A stretch of 64,000 bases of DNA, from NCBI GenBank assembly GCA_964535195.1, contig CAZHSI010000003.1:30513-94512 (forward strand), written 5' to 3'. Shown here one piece after another: positions 52,519 to 61,596 of this stretch (position 1 is its first letter; every line of letters begins with the position of its first letter). Origin of the DNA: UBA9339 sp964535195. GTDB lineage: Bacteria; Pseudomonadota; Gammaproteobacteria; UBA9339. A program made the translations under genes and the position numbers. The notes beneath the pieces were generated by a model. The model was given only the letters and a program-made list of their open reading frames with translations, was not told the origin of the DNA and made no database searches.

Positions 52519-52965
52519 ATGAACGAATTACAAGATCTATATCAACAAATAATAATTGATCACAGTCAACACCCACATAATTTTTGTGCAATAGCGAACC
52601 CTAGCTATAATAAAGAAGGCTATAACCCGTTATGTGGAGACAAAATAATCTTATATCTCAATGAAAAAGACGGCATAATCACCGACGTCTGTTTCCAAGG
52701 ATCGGGGTGTGCAATCTCAACCGCATCAGCATCGCTAATGACCGATGCAATCAAAAATAAAGCCATCGCTGAAGTATTAGAATTATTTAATGAATTCCAA
52801 AAATTAGTAACCACCGGCAAAACCGAACATCCAGAAAAATTGGGGAAGTTGACCGTGCTTGCCGGGGTGGCAGAATTTCCTATGCGAGTTAAATGTGCCA
52901 CCTTAGGATGGCATACACTAAAAGCAGCATTAACCAAAGATCCGTTTGCTATTTCTACCGAATAG
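52519..52965 (+). CDS. sufU: Fe-S assembly protein SufU
   Basis: Zinc-dependent sulfur acceptor for SufS. It is 148 aa. It has three conserved Cys: NPLCGDKI (about 40), GSGCAISTASASLM (about 67) and VKCATLGW (about 128). Asp in CGDK is also typical. SufU proteins have an insert that IscU lacks, seen here around residues 85-115 (FQKLVTTGKTEHPEKLGKL). Unlike E. coli, which uses SufE, this organism pairs SufS with SufU. Confidence 0.93.
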   Translation: MNELQDLYQQIIIDHSQHPHNFCAIANPSYNKEGYNPLCGDKIILYLNEKDGIITDVCFQGSGCAISTASASLMTDAIKNKAIAEVLELFNEFQKLVTTGKTEHPEKLGKLTVLAGVAEFPMRVKCATLGWHTLKAALTKDPFAISTE

Positions 52966-52993
52966 CTTTGTATATAAAAAGAAACAAAAAACT

Positions 52994-53527
52994 ATGTCAG
53001 AAACCATAAAATTAACCCGTGACGTAACGGCAATCCAAGTACCATTTGGCACAACTGCCTGGCTACCGAAAGATACTGAGATTACGATTACTTCGGAACT
53101 AGGTGGTTCATATACAGTAACTACTTGGGGGAAGATGTATCGCATTGAAGGGAAAGACGCGGACGCCCTCGATAAACCCAACCTAACTGTTACCCTAACC
53201 AAAAATGAAAACACCCCCTTAGAAGAGGAGGTCTGGAATGTGCTTCGTACCTGTTATGATCCAGAAATCCCGGTAAATATCGTTGATCTCGGCTTAATTT
53301 ATGGCGTAGATACCACTGATACTGAAGAAAATAAAGCTAACGTTACGATCCGAATGACACTTACCGCTCCCGGATGTGGAATGGGACCAATAATTGCAGA
53401 AGATGCTAGACAAAAGGTTTTAAGTTTACCAAAGGTTAAAGAGGTGGTAGTCGACATGGTTTTTGATCCGCCATGGGATCGTTCAATGATGTCAGAACAA
53501 GCCAAACTAGAATTAGGACTATTGTAA
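52994..53527 (+). CDS. sufT: SufT-like Fe-S maturation protein (DUF59/MIP18 domain)
   Basis: Accessory Fe-S maturation factor. It is 177 aa from ATG 52994. The N-terminal part (residues 1-70) is the SufT extension. The DUF59 domain follows: EEEVWNVLRTCYDPEIPVNI, VDLGLIYGV, with the conserved Cys in TLTAPGCGMGPIIAEDARQK, and VDMVFDPPWDRSMMS. The frame opens earlier (52946) inside sufU, but SufT begins near MSETIKL. The stop overlaps the lpdA start (TAATG). Confidence 0.9.
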   Translation: MSETIKLTRDVTAIQVPFGTTAWLPKDTEITITSELGGSYTVTTWGKMYRIEGKDADALDKPNLTVTLTKNENTPLEEEVWNVLRTCYDPEIPVNIVDLGLIYGVDTTDTEENKANVTIRMTLTAPGCGMGPIIAEDARQKVLSLPKVKEVVVDMVFDPPWDRSMMSEQAKLELGLL

Positions 53528-54960
53528 TGCATAGTCGAGAAATAAAAACCCAAGTAGTCGTAATCGGTGGTGGTCCCGGCGGTTATACTGCGGCATTTCG
53601 TGCCGCTGACTTGGGAAAACATGTAACCTTAATTGAGGAGCGACCCACCCTTGGGGGAGTATGTTTAAACGTTGGTTGTATCCCATCAAAAATTTTATTA
53701 CACGCTGCTTATATTTTGGATGAAGCCAAAGGATATGGTACCCATGGAATTACTTTCGCCGAACCCACCATTGATCTCAATAAATTACGCGCAACTAAAG
53801 AAGCTATTATTAAGCGCTTAGCTATGGGCATAAGGGAGTTGGCTCGTCAACGTAAAGTGGAACTAATCACCGGCAAAGGAGTGTTCGTTGCTTCTAACCA
53901 AATCGCAGTAACTAATCCTAGCGGCGACCAAAACCCAGTACTGATCTCATTTGAAAATGCCATTATTGCTACTGGCTCCACACCAATAGCATTACCATTT
54001 ATCCCTAGCGATCCTCGAGTGATGGATTCAACTGCAGCTCTCAACCTGCCAGAAATTCCTGAACAAATGCTCATTATTGGTGGTGGGATTATTGGCTTAG
54101 AGATGGCCACGATTTACAGTGCTCTTGGCAGCAAAGTGACCATTGTCGAACTTATGAAGCAACTAGTTCCTGGTATGGATGCAGACATTGTCACGCCGTT
54201 TAATCAGTATAATGCCAATAAAATCCATAAGGTTTTATTAGAAACAAAAGTAGCCAACGTAGAAGCCAGAGCGGACGGTCTTTGGGTGACCTTTGCTGGA
54301 AAAGATCTTTTAACGCCAACGCAACCAGAAAAATTTAATCGAATTCTGGTAGCAGTCGGTCGCAAACCTAATAGTAAATTAATTGGTGCTGATAGGGTAG
54401 GGATAGAGGTTGACCAAACAGGGTTTATCGCTGTTAACCCAAATAGGCAAACTGTAGTTCCGCATATTTTTGCGCTGGGGGATGTCATTGGTAACCCTAT
54501 GCTTGCTCATAAGGCAATGGCTGAAGGAAAATTAGTCGCAGAAAGGATTGCTGGCTTAAACTCAGAGTTTTCTATAAAAAATATTCCTAGTGTTGCTTAT
54601 ACCGACCCAGAAATTGCGACCGTCGGCTTAACTGAAACCATTGCTAAAAGCCAAAATATCCCCTATGAAATAGGAATTTTCCCCTGGCTTGCCTCCGGCC
54701 GTTCTTTAAGTTTAGGCAGAAAAGAAGGGATCACAAAATTGCTCTTTGAGCCGCGATCAAAAAAAATAATCGGCGGTAGCATTGTTGGGACCAACGCTGG
54801 TGAATTGATTGCAGAAGTAGCTTTAGCTATCAATCTTGGCGCTACTGCAGAAAACATTGCTCATGTTATCTATCCGCACCCCACTTTATCAGAAACCATC
54901 ACGATGGCCGCCGAAGCAAATCTGGGGACCATTACCGATATGTTTTTACCAAAAAAATGA
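53527..54960 (+). CDS. lpdA: Dihydrolipoamide dehydrogenase
   Basis: FAD enzyme that reoxidises lipoamide in 2-oxoacid dehydrogenases and in glycine cleavage. It is 477 aa, full length. It has the FAD motif VVVIGGGPGGYTAAFRAADL (about 11-30), the redox Cys pair GGVCLNVGCIPSK (about 45), NAD-binding IIGGGIIGLEMA (about 180), and the catalytic HPHPTLSE-like end YPHPTLSETI (about 455). Its TAATG overlap with sufT shows it is in the suf operon, which is unusual. No E1 or E2 gene is near. The GcvH at 3.0 kb is one possible partner. Confidence 0.95.
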   Translation: MHSREIKTQVVVIGGGPGGYTAAFRAADLGKHVTLIEERPTLGGVCLNVGCIPSKILLHAAYILDEAKGYGTHGITFAEPTIDLNKLRATKEAIIKRLAMGIRELARQRKVELITGKGVFVASNQIAVTNPSGDQNPVLISFENAIIATGSTPIALPFIPSDPRVMDSTAALNLPEIPEQMLIIGGGIIGLEMATIYSALGSKVTIVELMKQLVPGMDADIVTPFNQYNANKIHKVLLETKVANVEARADGLWVTFAGKDLLTPTQPEKFNRILVAVGRKPNSKLIGADRVGIEVDQTGFIAVNPNRQTVVPHIFALGDVIGNPMLAHKAMAEGKLVAERIAGLNSEFSIKNIPSVAYTDPEIATVGLTETIAKSQNIPYEIGIFPWLASGRSLSLGRKEGITKLLFEPRSKKIIGGSIVGTNAGELIAEVALAINLGATAENIAHVIYPHPTLSETITMAAEANLGTITDMFLPKK

Positions 54961-54976
54961 TTACTGAGGATTAATT

Positions 54977-55276
54977 ATGGCACCAAAGAAAGCAACAAAA
55001 TTTAATTTTGAGGACTCATTAAAGCAACTAGAAACGATCGTTAACTCGATGGAACGGGACATCTTAGATCTTGATACCTCTTTAAAAACCTTTGCAGATG
55101 GGGTATTACTTACTCAAAAGTGTCAAGCTGCGCTAAAGGCTGCTGAACAAAAAGTACAAATTTTATCGGCAGGAAAATTAGTAGATTTTGCAATTGCTCC
55201 TGAAACAAAAAATGGGGAGAAGGAGGAGGAGGAGGGCATACTCCCGTCAACCCACGTAACGAATTCCTCGGAGTAA
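54977..55276 (+). CDS. xseB: Exodeoxyribonuclease VII small subunit
   Basis: Binds and activates XseA. It is 99 aa. It has FNFEDSLKQLETIVNSMERD then LDLDTSLKTFADGVLLTQKC, typical XseB helices. The C-terminus has a low-complexity acidic tail (NGEKEEEEG). It lies 16 bases after lpdA. xseB is usually followed directly by ispA, but here two opposite-strand surface protein genes (55.4-58.3 kb) come between. Confidence 0.9.
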   Translation: MAPKKATKFNFEDSLKQLETIVNSMERDILDLDTSLKTFADGVLLTQKCQAALKAAEQKVQILSAGKLVDFAIAPETKNGEKEEEEGILPSTHVTNSSE

Positions 55277-55414
55277 AATTGCTGCGAGAGCTAGGGCCCG
55301 TTTACAATTTGTCGTATAAATGTATTTATTCAACAAAACCTAAAAAGGCCCATTACTTATAATGCAATTAGCCACCAATTTGTTCAATTTTCTAGCTATG
55401 CAACCAAATCTGGA

Positions 55415-57409
55415 TTAAGCATCAGCCTCAATATAGGAGGCATAAGTATTCCAACCAGATGCTTGTTTGTAACGATCAACAGCGTCTTGCGGAACGAAGA
55501 TCTTTATCTCAGCTGAACAGTTGTCAAAAATACCCGCGCCTGCTCTTGGCGGATCATTCCGCAGAGCGTGCACGCTCTGCAGTTGCGTGCAATCTTTGAA
55601 GGCATATTGACCAATACTTGTTACTGAATCAGGTATTGTCACGCTAGTCAGACCAATGCAACCTTGGAAAGCAAAGGCGCCAATACTTTTTACTGAACTA
55701 GGTATTGTCATGCTCTGCAGTTGCCTGCGACCTTGGGCTGAACTAGATGTTGTCACGATTTTCAGGTTTACACAATTTTCGAAGGCAGAATTATCAATCA
55801 TCTCTACTGACTTAGATATTTCCACGCTGGTTAGGCTCGTGCAGTCTTTGAAAACAGAAACACCAATACTCTTTACTGACTCAGGTAGTATAACCGCACT
55901 CTCTACTTTATTGCAACCTTCGAAGGCAGAATCACCAATACTCTCTACTGACTCAGGTATTTCTATGATGGTTATACTAGTGCAGTCTTTGAAGGCGGAA
56001 TTACCTATACTTTTTACTGACTCAGGTATGTCCGCACTCTCTAGCTTCCCGCAGCCTTCGAAGGCAGAAGCACCAATAATTGTTACTGACTCAGGTATTG
56101 TCACGCTAGTTAGGTTAGTGGCTCCCTTAAAACCCTCTTCCTTTATTTCTACAACGTCCTGACCGTTATGTGTAGCTGGAATTACAATTTCTGTAACCTC
56201 ACTTTTCACTTCGTCTGCTATAGAAACTATATACCCACCACCTTCACGTTCTTCATAAATAAGCTGTTCCCCTGATTGGTTCACAGTTATTTTTGCCGAG
56301 CCCCCCTCCATTCCTTCCAAGGTCGCGGTTATATCGGCAGTACCTGCTCCTACACCTGTCACTAATCCCTTATTATCGACTGTAGCTATGGCAATATTGC
56401 TAGACTGCCAATCAACCAAGTTTGTTATATCTACATTCCCTGGAGATCCTGTCGCTGAAAATTGGAATGTGCCTCCTACTACTATAGGGTCTGGATTATT
56501 TATAGATATTGAATTTGGGCAACTAAATGTTGCCTCGATAGTATGGTCATTCACAACATTGTTAAATGTATAAGGACTCTGAGGCTCAACATCTACTTTA
56601 TCAACCCTTAGGCTTCCTATTTGACACCATGGCTTTGTTGGATTAATACTGAATTCTTGTGATTCACCTGACCGTACCTGAACCTGACCCTGAGGTTTGA
56701 TAGCACCACCTTCACCCGCTGTTGAAATAATAGTATACGTGGTGGGGATTGGAGTATTATAAGTAAACCCATAAGAATTACTAGTCCCTGTCGGTGTGGT
56801 TACCGTTACATCTACTGTTGTTCCCACCTCACCTTTTGGCACAGTCGCGATGATCTGGGTAGGGGTCACGTTATCTAACGTCGCAAACGCTTCGCCAAAT
56901 TTAACCGCTATATTATCCCCAATAAAATTAGTCCCAGTAATTGTTACTTTTGTTCCTCCAGCTACCGAACCAGAGTTCGGGCTTATAGACGTCACTGTCG
57001 GCACTAGCGATGCAATAACCACATCTACTTTAACTACATAAAGACCGCTTACAAACTCATCAAGCGCGACGATCTCTGCTGCGATATTACCAAGAATGTT
57101 TGGGGCTTGAAGTTGAAGTTTAAGCGTACATTCACCTGAGGCTGGCATTTTCGTTAGACTATCACAATAACCAGCACCCGTTATTTGCTTAATACTTGGC
57201 GGAACTATATCAGCAATAAGGATCTCATTATTTGGTATAGCTTGTACTCGATATGTTCCATAATAAGGTCCTGTACCTGCTGCAACTTTCGCAGGCAATG
57301 GCTTAAGAGGAGTGATAGTAATTGCATCTGCTGCAATTGTATTAATGGATAAAAATACTGCACCGATTAAGAACAACAACATTGATAACAGCTTACTTTT
57401 ATTTATCAT
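55415..57409 (-). CDS. Surface protein: IPT/TIG domain, Ig-like domain and BspA-type LRRs
   Basis: A 664-aa exported protein. Signal peptide residues 1-28 (LLFLIGAVFLSINTIAADA). An N-terminal beta domain (30-130) precedes an IPT/TIG domain (about 135-215: SISPNSGSVAGGTKVTITGT). A basic/Cys strand follows, then a BIG2 Ig-like domain (about 295-375: VDNKGLVTGVGAGTADITAT). BspA-type LRRs run from about 400 to 640 (SVTIPESVTIIGASAFEGCG and further units). BspA LRRs mediate host adhesion in Trichomonas and oral bacteria. The gene is inserted between xseB and ispA on the opposite strand, with the next gene, so it is probably acquired. Confidence 0.88.
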   Translation of the reverse strand: MINKSKLLSMLLFLIGAVFLSINTIAADAITITPLKPLPAKVAAGTGPYYGTYRVQAIPNNEILIADIVPPSIKQITGAGYCDSLTKMPASGECTLKLQLQAPNILGNIAAEIVALDEFVSGLYVVKVDVVIASLVPTVTSISPNSGSVAGGTKVTITGTNFIGDNIAVKFGEAFATLDNVTPTQIIATVPKGEVGTTVDVTVTTPTGTSNSYGFTYNTPIPTTYTIISTAGEGGAIKPQGQVQVRSGESQEFSINPTKPWCQIGSLRVDKVDVEPQSPYTFNNVVNDHTIEATFSCPNSISINNPDPIVVGGTFQFSATGSPGNVDITNLVDWQSSNIAIATVDNKGLVTGVGAGTADITATLEGMEGGSAKITVNQSGEQLIYEEREGGGYIVSIADEVKSEVTEIVIPATHNGQDVVEIKEEGFKGATNLTSVTIPESVTIIGASAFEGCGKLESADIPESVKSIGNSAFKDCTSITIIEIPESVESIGDSAFEGCNKVESAVILPESVKSIGVSVFKDCTSLTSVEISKSVEMIDNSAFENCVNLKIVTTSSSAQGRRQLQSMTIPSSVKSIGAFAFQGCIGLTSVTIPDSVTSIGQYAFKDCTQLQSVHALRNDPPRAGAGIFDNCSAEIKIFVPQDAVDRYKQASGWNTYASYIEADA

Positions 57410-57471
57410 ATCAAGCTTCCTAGTATATCCCTGTAAAATTTCCGCTTCACAACACTTTTGGACAATTCTAA

Positions 57472-58263
57472 CTATTTAAATAAATGCGTATAACCAACAT
57501 AAATTTCATTAGATCTAATTCTTCCTACATCTAATCGGTAAGCACTAGCGTGACTTTTCCTACTATCAAAATGTGCACACCCCGAATCTACATATCTATA
57601 TGATAATGATAACCGATCGTGCTCAGTATTAAACGGACATGCAACCCCTAAACCAAGCTGATAGGCAAACCCAACGTTATAATTACTATTGAACCCTCCT
57701 CGTAACGTTTTAGAACTGACGACCGTTTCTTGGTAATTATTAGCAAAATTTAATGAGGGCCCAACACCAGCCGCAACATATGGAATTACCTTGTGTCTAC
57801 CAAGATACAGCTGCCAAGCGAGTTGAGTTTCAAACATGAGACGGGTGCTTTGTAATTTATATTCGTAATTGTACAAAGTGCTGCTGAGACTGGGGTCTGG
57901 TTGATATACATATGTCACTTGCCCTTTTGAGGAATAATTTGTATTCTGATAAATTCCCAAGCCTAATGACAATAACCCGTTTGTCGATCCTAAATTGAAT
58001 TCATAACCACCATCAATTCCATACAAAAAAGCGCCACGGTAGCTGTTAGTGGGGGTATACTGACTGAAGCCATTAATTATTCCACTGCCTGTATCTAACT
58101 GCGACACACCTATCTTTGCAATGCTTGCTCCTGCTACAACACCAAAATACGGATGACCTAAAGCGGGCAAAGATATCAATTCTTTTTCTGGGGTTTTTGC
58201 AAAAACATGGGGGATCGAGACAAGCAAAGCAAAAGCAACACCGACAATCATTCTTTTATCCAT
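57472..58263 (-). CDS. Outer-membrane beta-barrel protein (OmpA/opacity-like)
   Basis: A 263-aa barrel with signal peptide (MIVGVAFALLVSIPHVFA), a cleavage site before KTPEKEL, and alternating strands: YFGVVAGASIAKIGV, VIPYVAAGVGPSLNFAN, FAYQLGLGVACPF. The last strand is EIYVGYTHLFK, just short of a terminal Phe. The start at ATG 58263 is set by GGAGG nine bases upstream; the frame runs 22 codons further up but that part is not conserved-looking. It probably lies in an operon upstream of the BspA-like gene (about 60 bases apart). Confidence 0.85.
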   Translation of the reverse strand: MDKRMIVGVAFALLVSIPHVFAKTPEKELISLPALGHPYFGVVAGASIAKIGVSQLDTGSGIINGFSQYTPTNSYRGAFLYGIDGGYEFNLGSTNGLLSLGLGIYQNTNYSSKGQVTYVYQPDPSLSSTLYNYEYKLQSTRLMFETQLAWQLYLGRHKVIPYVAAGVGPSLNFANNYQETVVSSKTLRGGFNSNYNVGFAYQLGLGVACPFNTEHDRLSLSYRYVDSGCAHFDSRKSHASAYRLDVGRIRSNEIYVGYTHLFK

Positions 58264-58507
58264 AAAAACCTCCGAATCATTCATATAATTTATTCCACAT
58301 CCTAATAACAGAGATAGCTTATATATCATATTAGCATTAACTTAACAAGTGATCGATGCCTAACAATTAACTTGTTGGTAAACCTAAATCCATATGCCAA
58401 ACGCCACAGCAATCATGTTCTCATAACCGCGTGGCATAAATTTTTGCATAAATCCCGGATTCACACATTAAAATACGCCGTAGCTTTGACCAAAGCGCAA
58501 ACAGTCC

Positions 58508-58630
58508 CTATACTCCTCGTAAAATAAATTTAAGCACAACGCCTTTTTTATGGCCGGGGTTTATGTTTATTGATAAATGGGGGCCGTAAAAAATAAGAGC
58601 AATAATGCATTAATTTATTTTACGAGGAAC
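58508..58630 (+). repeat. Nested palindromic repeat, copy D, ending near the ispA start
   Basis: The outer arms TCCTCGTAAAATAAATT(TA) (58514-58532) and TTAATTTATTTTACGAGGA (58610-58628) are nearly perfect. An inner stem pairs CTTTTTTATGGCC with GGCCGTAAAAAATAAG. The right arm supplies the GAGGA ribosome site of ispA, eight bases before its ATG. The 58264-58507 part upstream holds only a partial REP core (about 58429-58449). Confidence 0.8.
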
Positions 58631-58636
58631 ATCTAG

Positions 58637-59542
58637 ATGAAAACTAAAGGAGCCACCTCCTTTGATACCTTTTTGCAGCAACGAAAAAAGCGCGTCGAAA
58701 CTTTGCTACAAAAAAATTTACAAGCCCTTGCTCGCGGTGGCACCCCCAAAAAACTAGCTACTGCTTTAAAATATGTCGTTTTAGGTGGCGGCAAAAGAGT
58801 GCGCCCCATTTTGGTTTATGCCATTGGCGAAGCCTATGGAGTAAATCCCAAGCTCTTAGACGCCCCCGCCTGCGCTATTGAAATGATCCATGCATTTTCC
58901 TTAGTACACGATGACCTGCCCGCGATGGATAACGATAATTTACGTCATGGCAAACCAACTTGTCACCTTGCCTTTGATGAAGCTACCGCAATTTTAGTTG
59001 GCGATGTTTTAGCCATCAGAGCTTTTCAAATATTAACTGTTGACCAAACTTTATCTGCAACAAAAAAGATCCTGATGAATAACATCCTGGCAGAAGCCTC
59101 TGGCCCCCACGGGATGGCCGGCGGACAATATCTTGATTTACATTTAATGGGCACCACCCCGAGCAAAAATCAGCTCAAAAAAATGTATCTCTTAAAGACC
59201 GGAGCCTTAATTAGTGCCGCCGTAAAATTAGGGGGGATCGCTGCGGATATCAATCAACGCAAACTAAAATTACTTGAGCAGTTTGCATTAAACCTTGGCC
59301 TTGCCTTTCAAATCCAAGACGATATTTTAAATATTGAAAGTACCGCTGCTATCCTTGGCAAAAATGTTGGTACCGATAGCGCGCAAAATAAAATCACCTA
59401 TCCAGCTGTGGTTGGCATAAAAGCAGCTAAAACCGAAATAACTAAACTTATGGCGCAAGCGCAAAAAAGTTTGAAGCAACTCAAAATAAACGATAAATTG
59501 TTGCAAGATTTTATTAGTTATATAATGCAGAGGAGGTTCTAA
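58637..59542 (+). CDS. ispA: Farnesyl (geranyl) diphosphate synthase IspA
   Basis: Makes farnesyl diphosphate for isoprenoids such as undecaprenyl phosphate and quinones. It is 301 aa, full length. The first aspartate-rich motif is DDLPAMDNDNLRHG (about 92), the second QIQDDILNIES (about 228). GGKRVRPILVYAIGEAYG and GMAGGQYLDL are also typical. GAGGA from the repeat arm precedes the ATG. xseB, the usual neighbour, is separated by the two surface genes. dxs does not follow. Confidence 0.95.
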   Translation: MKTKGATSFDTFLQQRKKRVETLLQKNLQALARGGTPKKLATALKYVVLGGGKRVRPILVYAIGEAYGVNPKLLDAPACAIEMIHAFSLVHDDLPAMDNDNLRHGKPTCHLAFDEATAILVGDVLAIRAFQILTVDQTLSATKKILMNNILAEASGPHGMAGGQYLDLHLMGTTPSKNQLKKMYLLKTGALISAAVKLGGIAADINQRKLKLLEQFALNLGLAFQIQDDILNIESTAAILGKNVGTDSAQNKITYPAVVGIKAAKTEITKLMAQAQKSLKQLKINDKLLQDFISYIMQRRF

Positions 59543-59546
59543 TTAT

Positions 59547-60596
59547 ATGTTTTACAAGCACAGAGCATTTTTATCATTATTTTTAAATTGCCTCTCAAGC
59601 CGTCACTACAAACACCATGATTTTTTCCTCACGAGGCGATGCAGAAAAACTTTAACAAAGGTTAGTTTGCTTCATCACTCACTCCGCTCGTTTCGCGCGA
59701 TGACGATACGCGTAACTATCAGTTTTATTGGTATGGCTATGCTCACGTTAGCAACCACGGCATTAGCGGAGTCTGCCATGGTATACGATGATTCGGATAA
59801 TATCTTTGCCGCGATCAATAATAGCTTAGCCCTTAGCTTTTCTACGATGTATTTTAATTATCTAGAAACAGCTGCAAGCCTTAACGAAGCTGCTAAAGAT
59901 ATTAATACGACTTATCCTGACTTAGACTCCTCCCTGGTACCAGAAGATGTTAAAGATTCCGGATGGGCTTTTTTTGGCGGCGCGCTTAATCTTAGAAATA
60001 TCTTTTGGGAATGGCTGTATACTGACATAACCGGAGAATATATCTCCGGAAAAATAAATTATGAGGGCTTTACTCAATTTGATCATAAGCCCTCAAGCCA
60101 CAGAATTTCGACAGATTTTACTAACGTAGATGCTAAACTTGGTTTAGTATTATTAGATACCCAATATTTTCAAATAATTCCTTATGGTGGTTTCGGGTTT
60201 CGTTATATTATCTTAGGCGGCCACACCTATCACAATGGCAAAGCACTCTTCGGCACTAAAATAAACTGTGCACTTTTTGAAGCGCTGGTTTTATCGCCGT
60301 ATATCAATATTGGTACAACATTATGGCCGCAAACTAAAAGTGATACCTATGATGAAGACGAACACTATGTTGGCAAAGCTAAGTTAAATTTAGGCACCAA
60401 ATTAATCCGCGAAATAGGTTTAGAGCTAAATTATCGCCTTGACCATGACCTTTTTCTAACTGGCATGGTTAGTCATACTCATTTTAAATATGGCAAATCT
60501 GCGCCCCAAAGACTTAAAAATGTAGGCGTAGTTGAACCCAACAGCACCACAAATGAGTTAAGATTTAGTATTGGTATCCGCTATAGCTTTATGTAA
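59547..60596 (+). CDS. Outer-membrane barrel protein, hypothetical
   Basis: A 349-aa frame, of which residues 52-349 look real. The signal peptide is MTIRVTISFIGMAMLTLATT with AFTER-LA cleavage near ALA-ES (start ATG 59700). Beta-rich sequence follows with IIPYGGFGFRYIILGG, ELNYRLDHDLFLTGMV and the ending LRFSIGIRYSFM, nearly a barrel closing motif. The first 51 codons (59547-59699) read like translated intergenic repeat (RRCRKTLTKVSLLHHSLRSF), yet AGGAGG lies ten bases before ATG 59547 in the ispA end. So an insertion seems to have separated the ribosome site from its gene. Confidence 0.6.
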   Translation: MFYKHRAFLSLFLNCLSSRHYKHHDFFLTRRCRKTLTKVSLLHHSLRSFRAMTIRVTISFIGMAMLTLATTALAESAMVYDDSDNIFAAINNSLALSFSTMYFNYLETAASLNEAAKDINTTYPDLDSSLVPEDVKDSGWAFFGGALNLRNIFWEWLYTDITGEYISGKINYEGFTQFDHKPSSHRISTDFTNVDAKLGLVLLDTQYFQIIPYGGFGFRYIILGGHTYHNGKALFGTKINCALFEALVLSPYINIGTTLWPQTKSDTYDEDEHYVGKAKLNLGTKLIREIGLELNYRLDHDLFLTGMVSHTHFKYGKSAPQRLKNVGVVEPNSTTNELRFSIGIRYSFM

Positions 60597-60664
60597 GTTA
60601 TCGATTTAAATTTATCCCATGCGATCTTTCGCGTGGTAAAATAATGGGAAATTTGATTCATAAC
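60597..60664 (+). repeat. Short palindromic repeat, copy E, upstream of the LuxR gene
   Basis: GTTATCGATTTAAATTTATC then CCAT (60597-60620) pairs imperfectly with ATGGGAAATTTGATTCATAA then C (60644-60664). The centre holds the REP-like core ATGCGATCTTTCGCGTGG. It ends 11 bases before the LuxR-type ATG. Confidence 0.6.
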
Positions 60665-60674
60665 GGCAAAAAAC

Positions 60675-61541
60675 ATGAGCACTATTGTCCTCCCAAAAAA
60701 TTATGTGTCTCTAATTCATCGAGAAGATTTTTGTAATATATGTAAACCGTTGTTAATTGATACTGGTATTGTTGCCTGTTACTTCATTAGGGCCTATGAA
60801 GATGGTACTTATTTCCACCTCGCTACTGATGAAAAAATAGATGAGTTTTTGCTATACAAAACCCAAGGACAATTTCTTTTCGATATCAAGGCCCTTAATA
60901 TCATCCATAAAAACTTCCCGTCAAATAAAAATAAAATCCATCTTTTTATCGAGGATCTAGATAGCATAAATTTCTTAGCCCCTTTGCATAAACAGTGCAA
61001 TATTAAAAGCAACTTTAGCATTATAGAAAAAATTGGGGAGTATTATGATGTATTTTGGTTTATAACTAGAGCTGAAAACCCTTCCCATGGTTTTTATATC
61101 AACCATTACAATGTCCTCGAAAGATTCATGTTCTATTTTAAAGAACAGGGACGCAGCTTAATAAAAGCCGGTGAAAAAAACCCTTTGGTGTGGTTCAACA
61201 CCAATCCTAACTACCATGCCCTACTTAACAACCTTCAAAAAAAATTTAGCAAACAAAACCACGTCTCTGAAGCCTTAAAAAACAGCTTCAAACTAAAGAA
61301 ATACCCCCTCAATACCCGTGGTAGCAAAACTTATTTAACAGCCCGCGAACTAGATTGCTTAATCTTTTTAAGCAAAGGTTTTACTTATAAGGAGATTGGC
61401 AATTTTCTGGAGGTTTCTGATCGTACCGTTGAAACCCATATCCTCCACATAAAAGATAAGCTAGGTATGACTACCCAAGCGCAGCTCTTAAAAACATACT
61501 ATTCTAGCGAACTGACCATTTACGATCCAAAAAACCACTAA
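60675..61541 (+). CDS. LuxR-family transcriptional regulator (orphan)
   Basis: A 288-aa regulator. The C-terminal LuxR helix-turn-helix (about 222-280) reads LTARELDCLIFLSKGFTYKE, then IGNFLEVSDRTVETHILHIK. The N-terminal 180 residues have a PAS/GAF-like alpha-beta look (VACYFIRAYEDGTYFHLATD), not the homoserine lactone domain motifs I would expect. No luxI lies nearby, so the signal is unknown. The REP-type palindrome precedes it. Similar orphan LuxR proteins are common in Legionella and Coxiella. Confidence 0.85.
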   Translation: MSTIVLPKNYVSLIHREDFCNICKPLLIDTGIVACYFIRAYEDGTYFHLATDEKIDEFLLYKTQGQFLFDIKALNIIHKNFPSNKNKIHLFIEDLDSINFLAPLHKQCNIKSNFSIIEKIGEYYDVFWFITRAENPSHGFYINHYNVLERFMFYFKEQGRSLIKAGEKNPLVWFNTNPNYHALLNNLQKKFSKQNHVSEALKNSFKLKKYPLNTRGSKTYLTARELDCLIFLSKGFTYKEIGNFLEVSDRTVETHILHIKDKLGMTTQAQLLKTYYSSELTIYDPKNH

Positions 61542-61596
61542 CTATATCCCTAAAGACAATTTTTGCATGTTGGATAGATAATTTTACTGGGTATTA

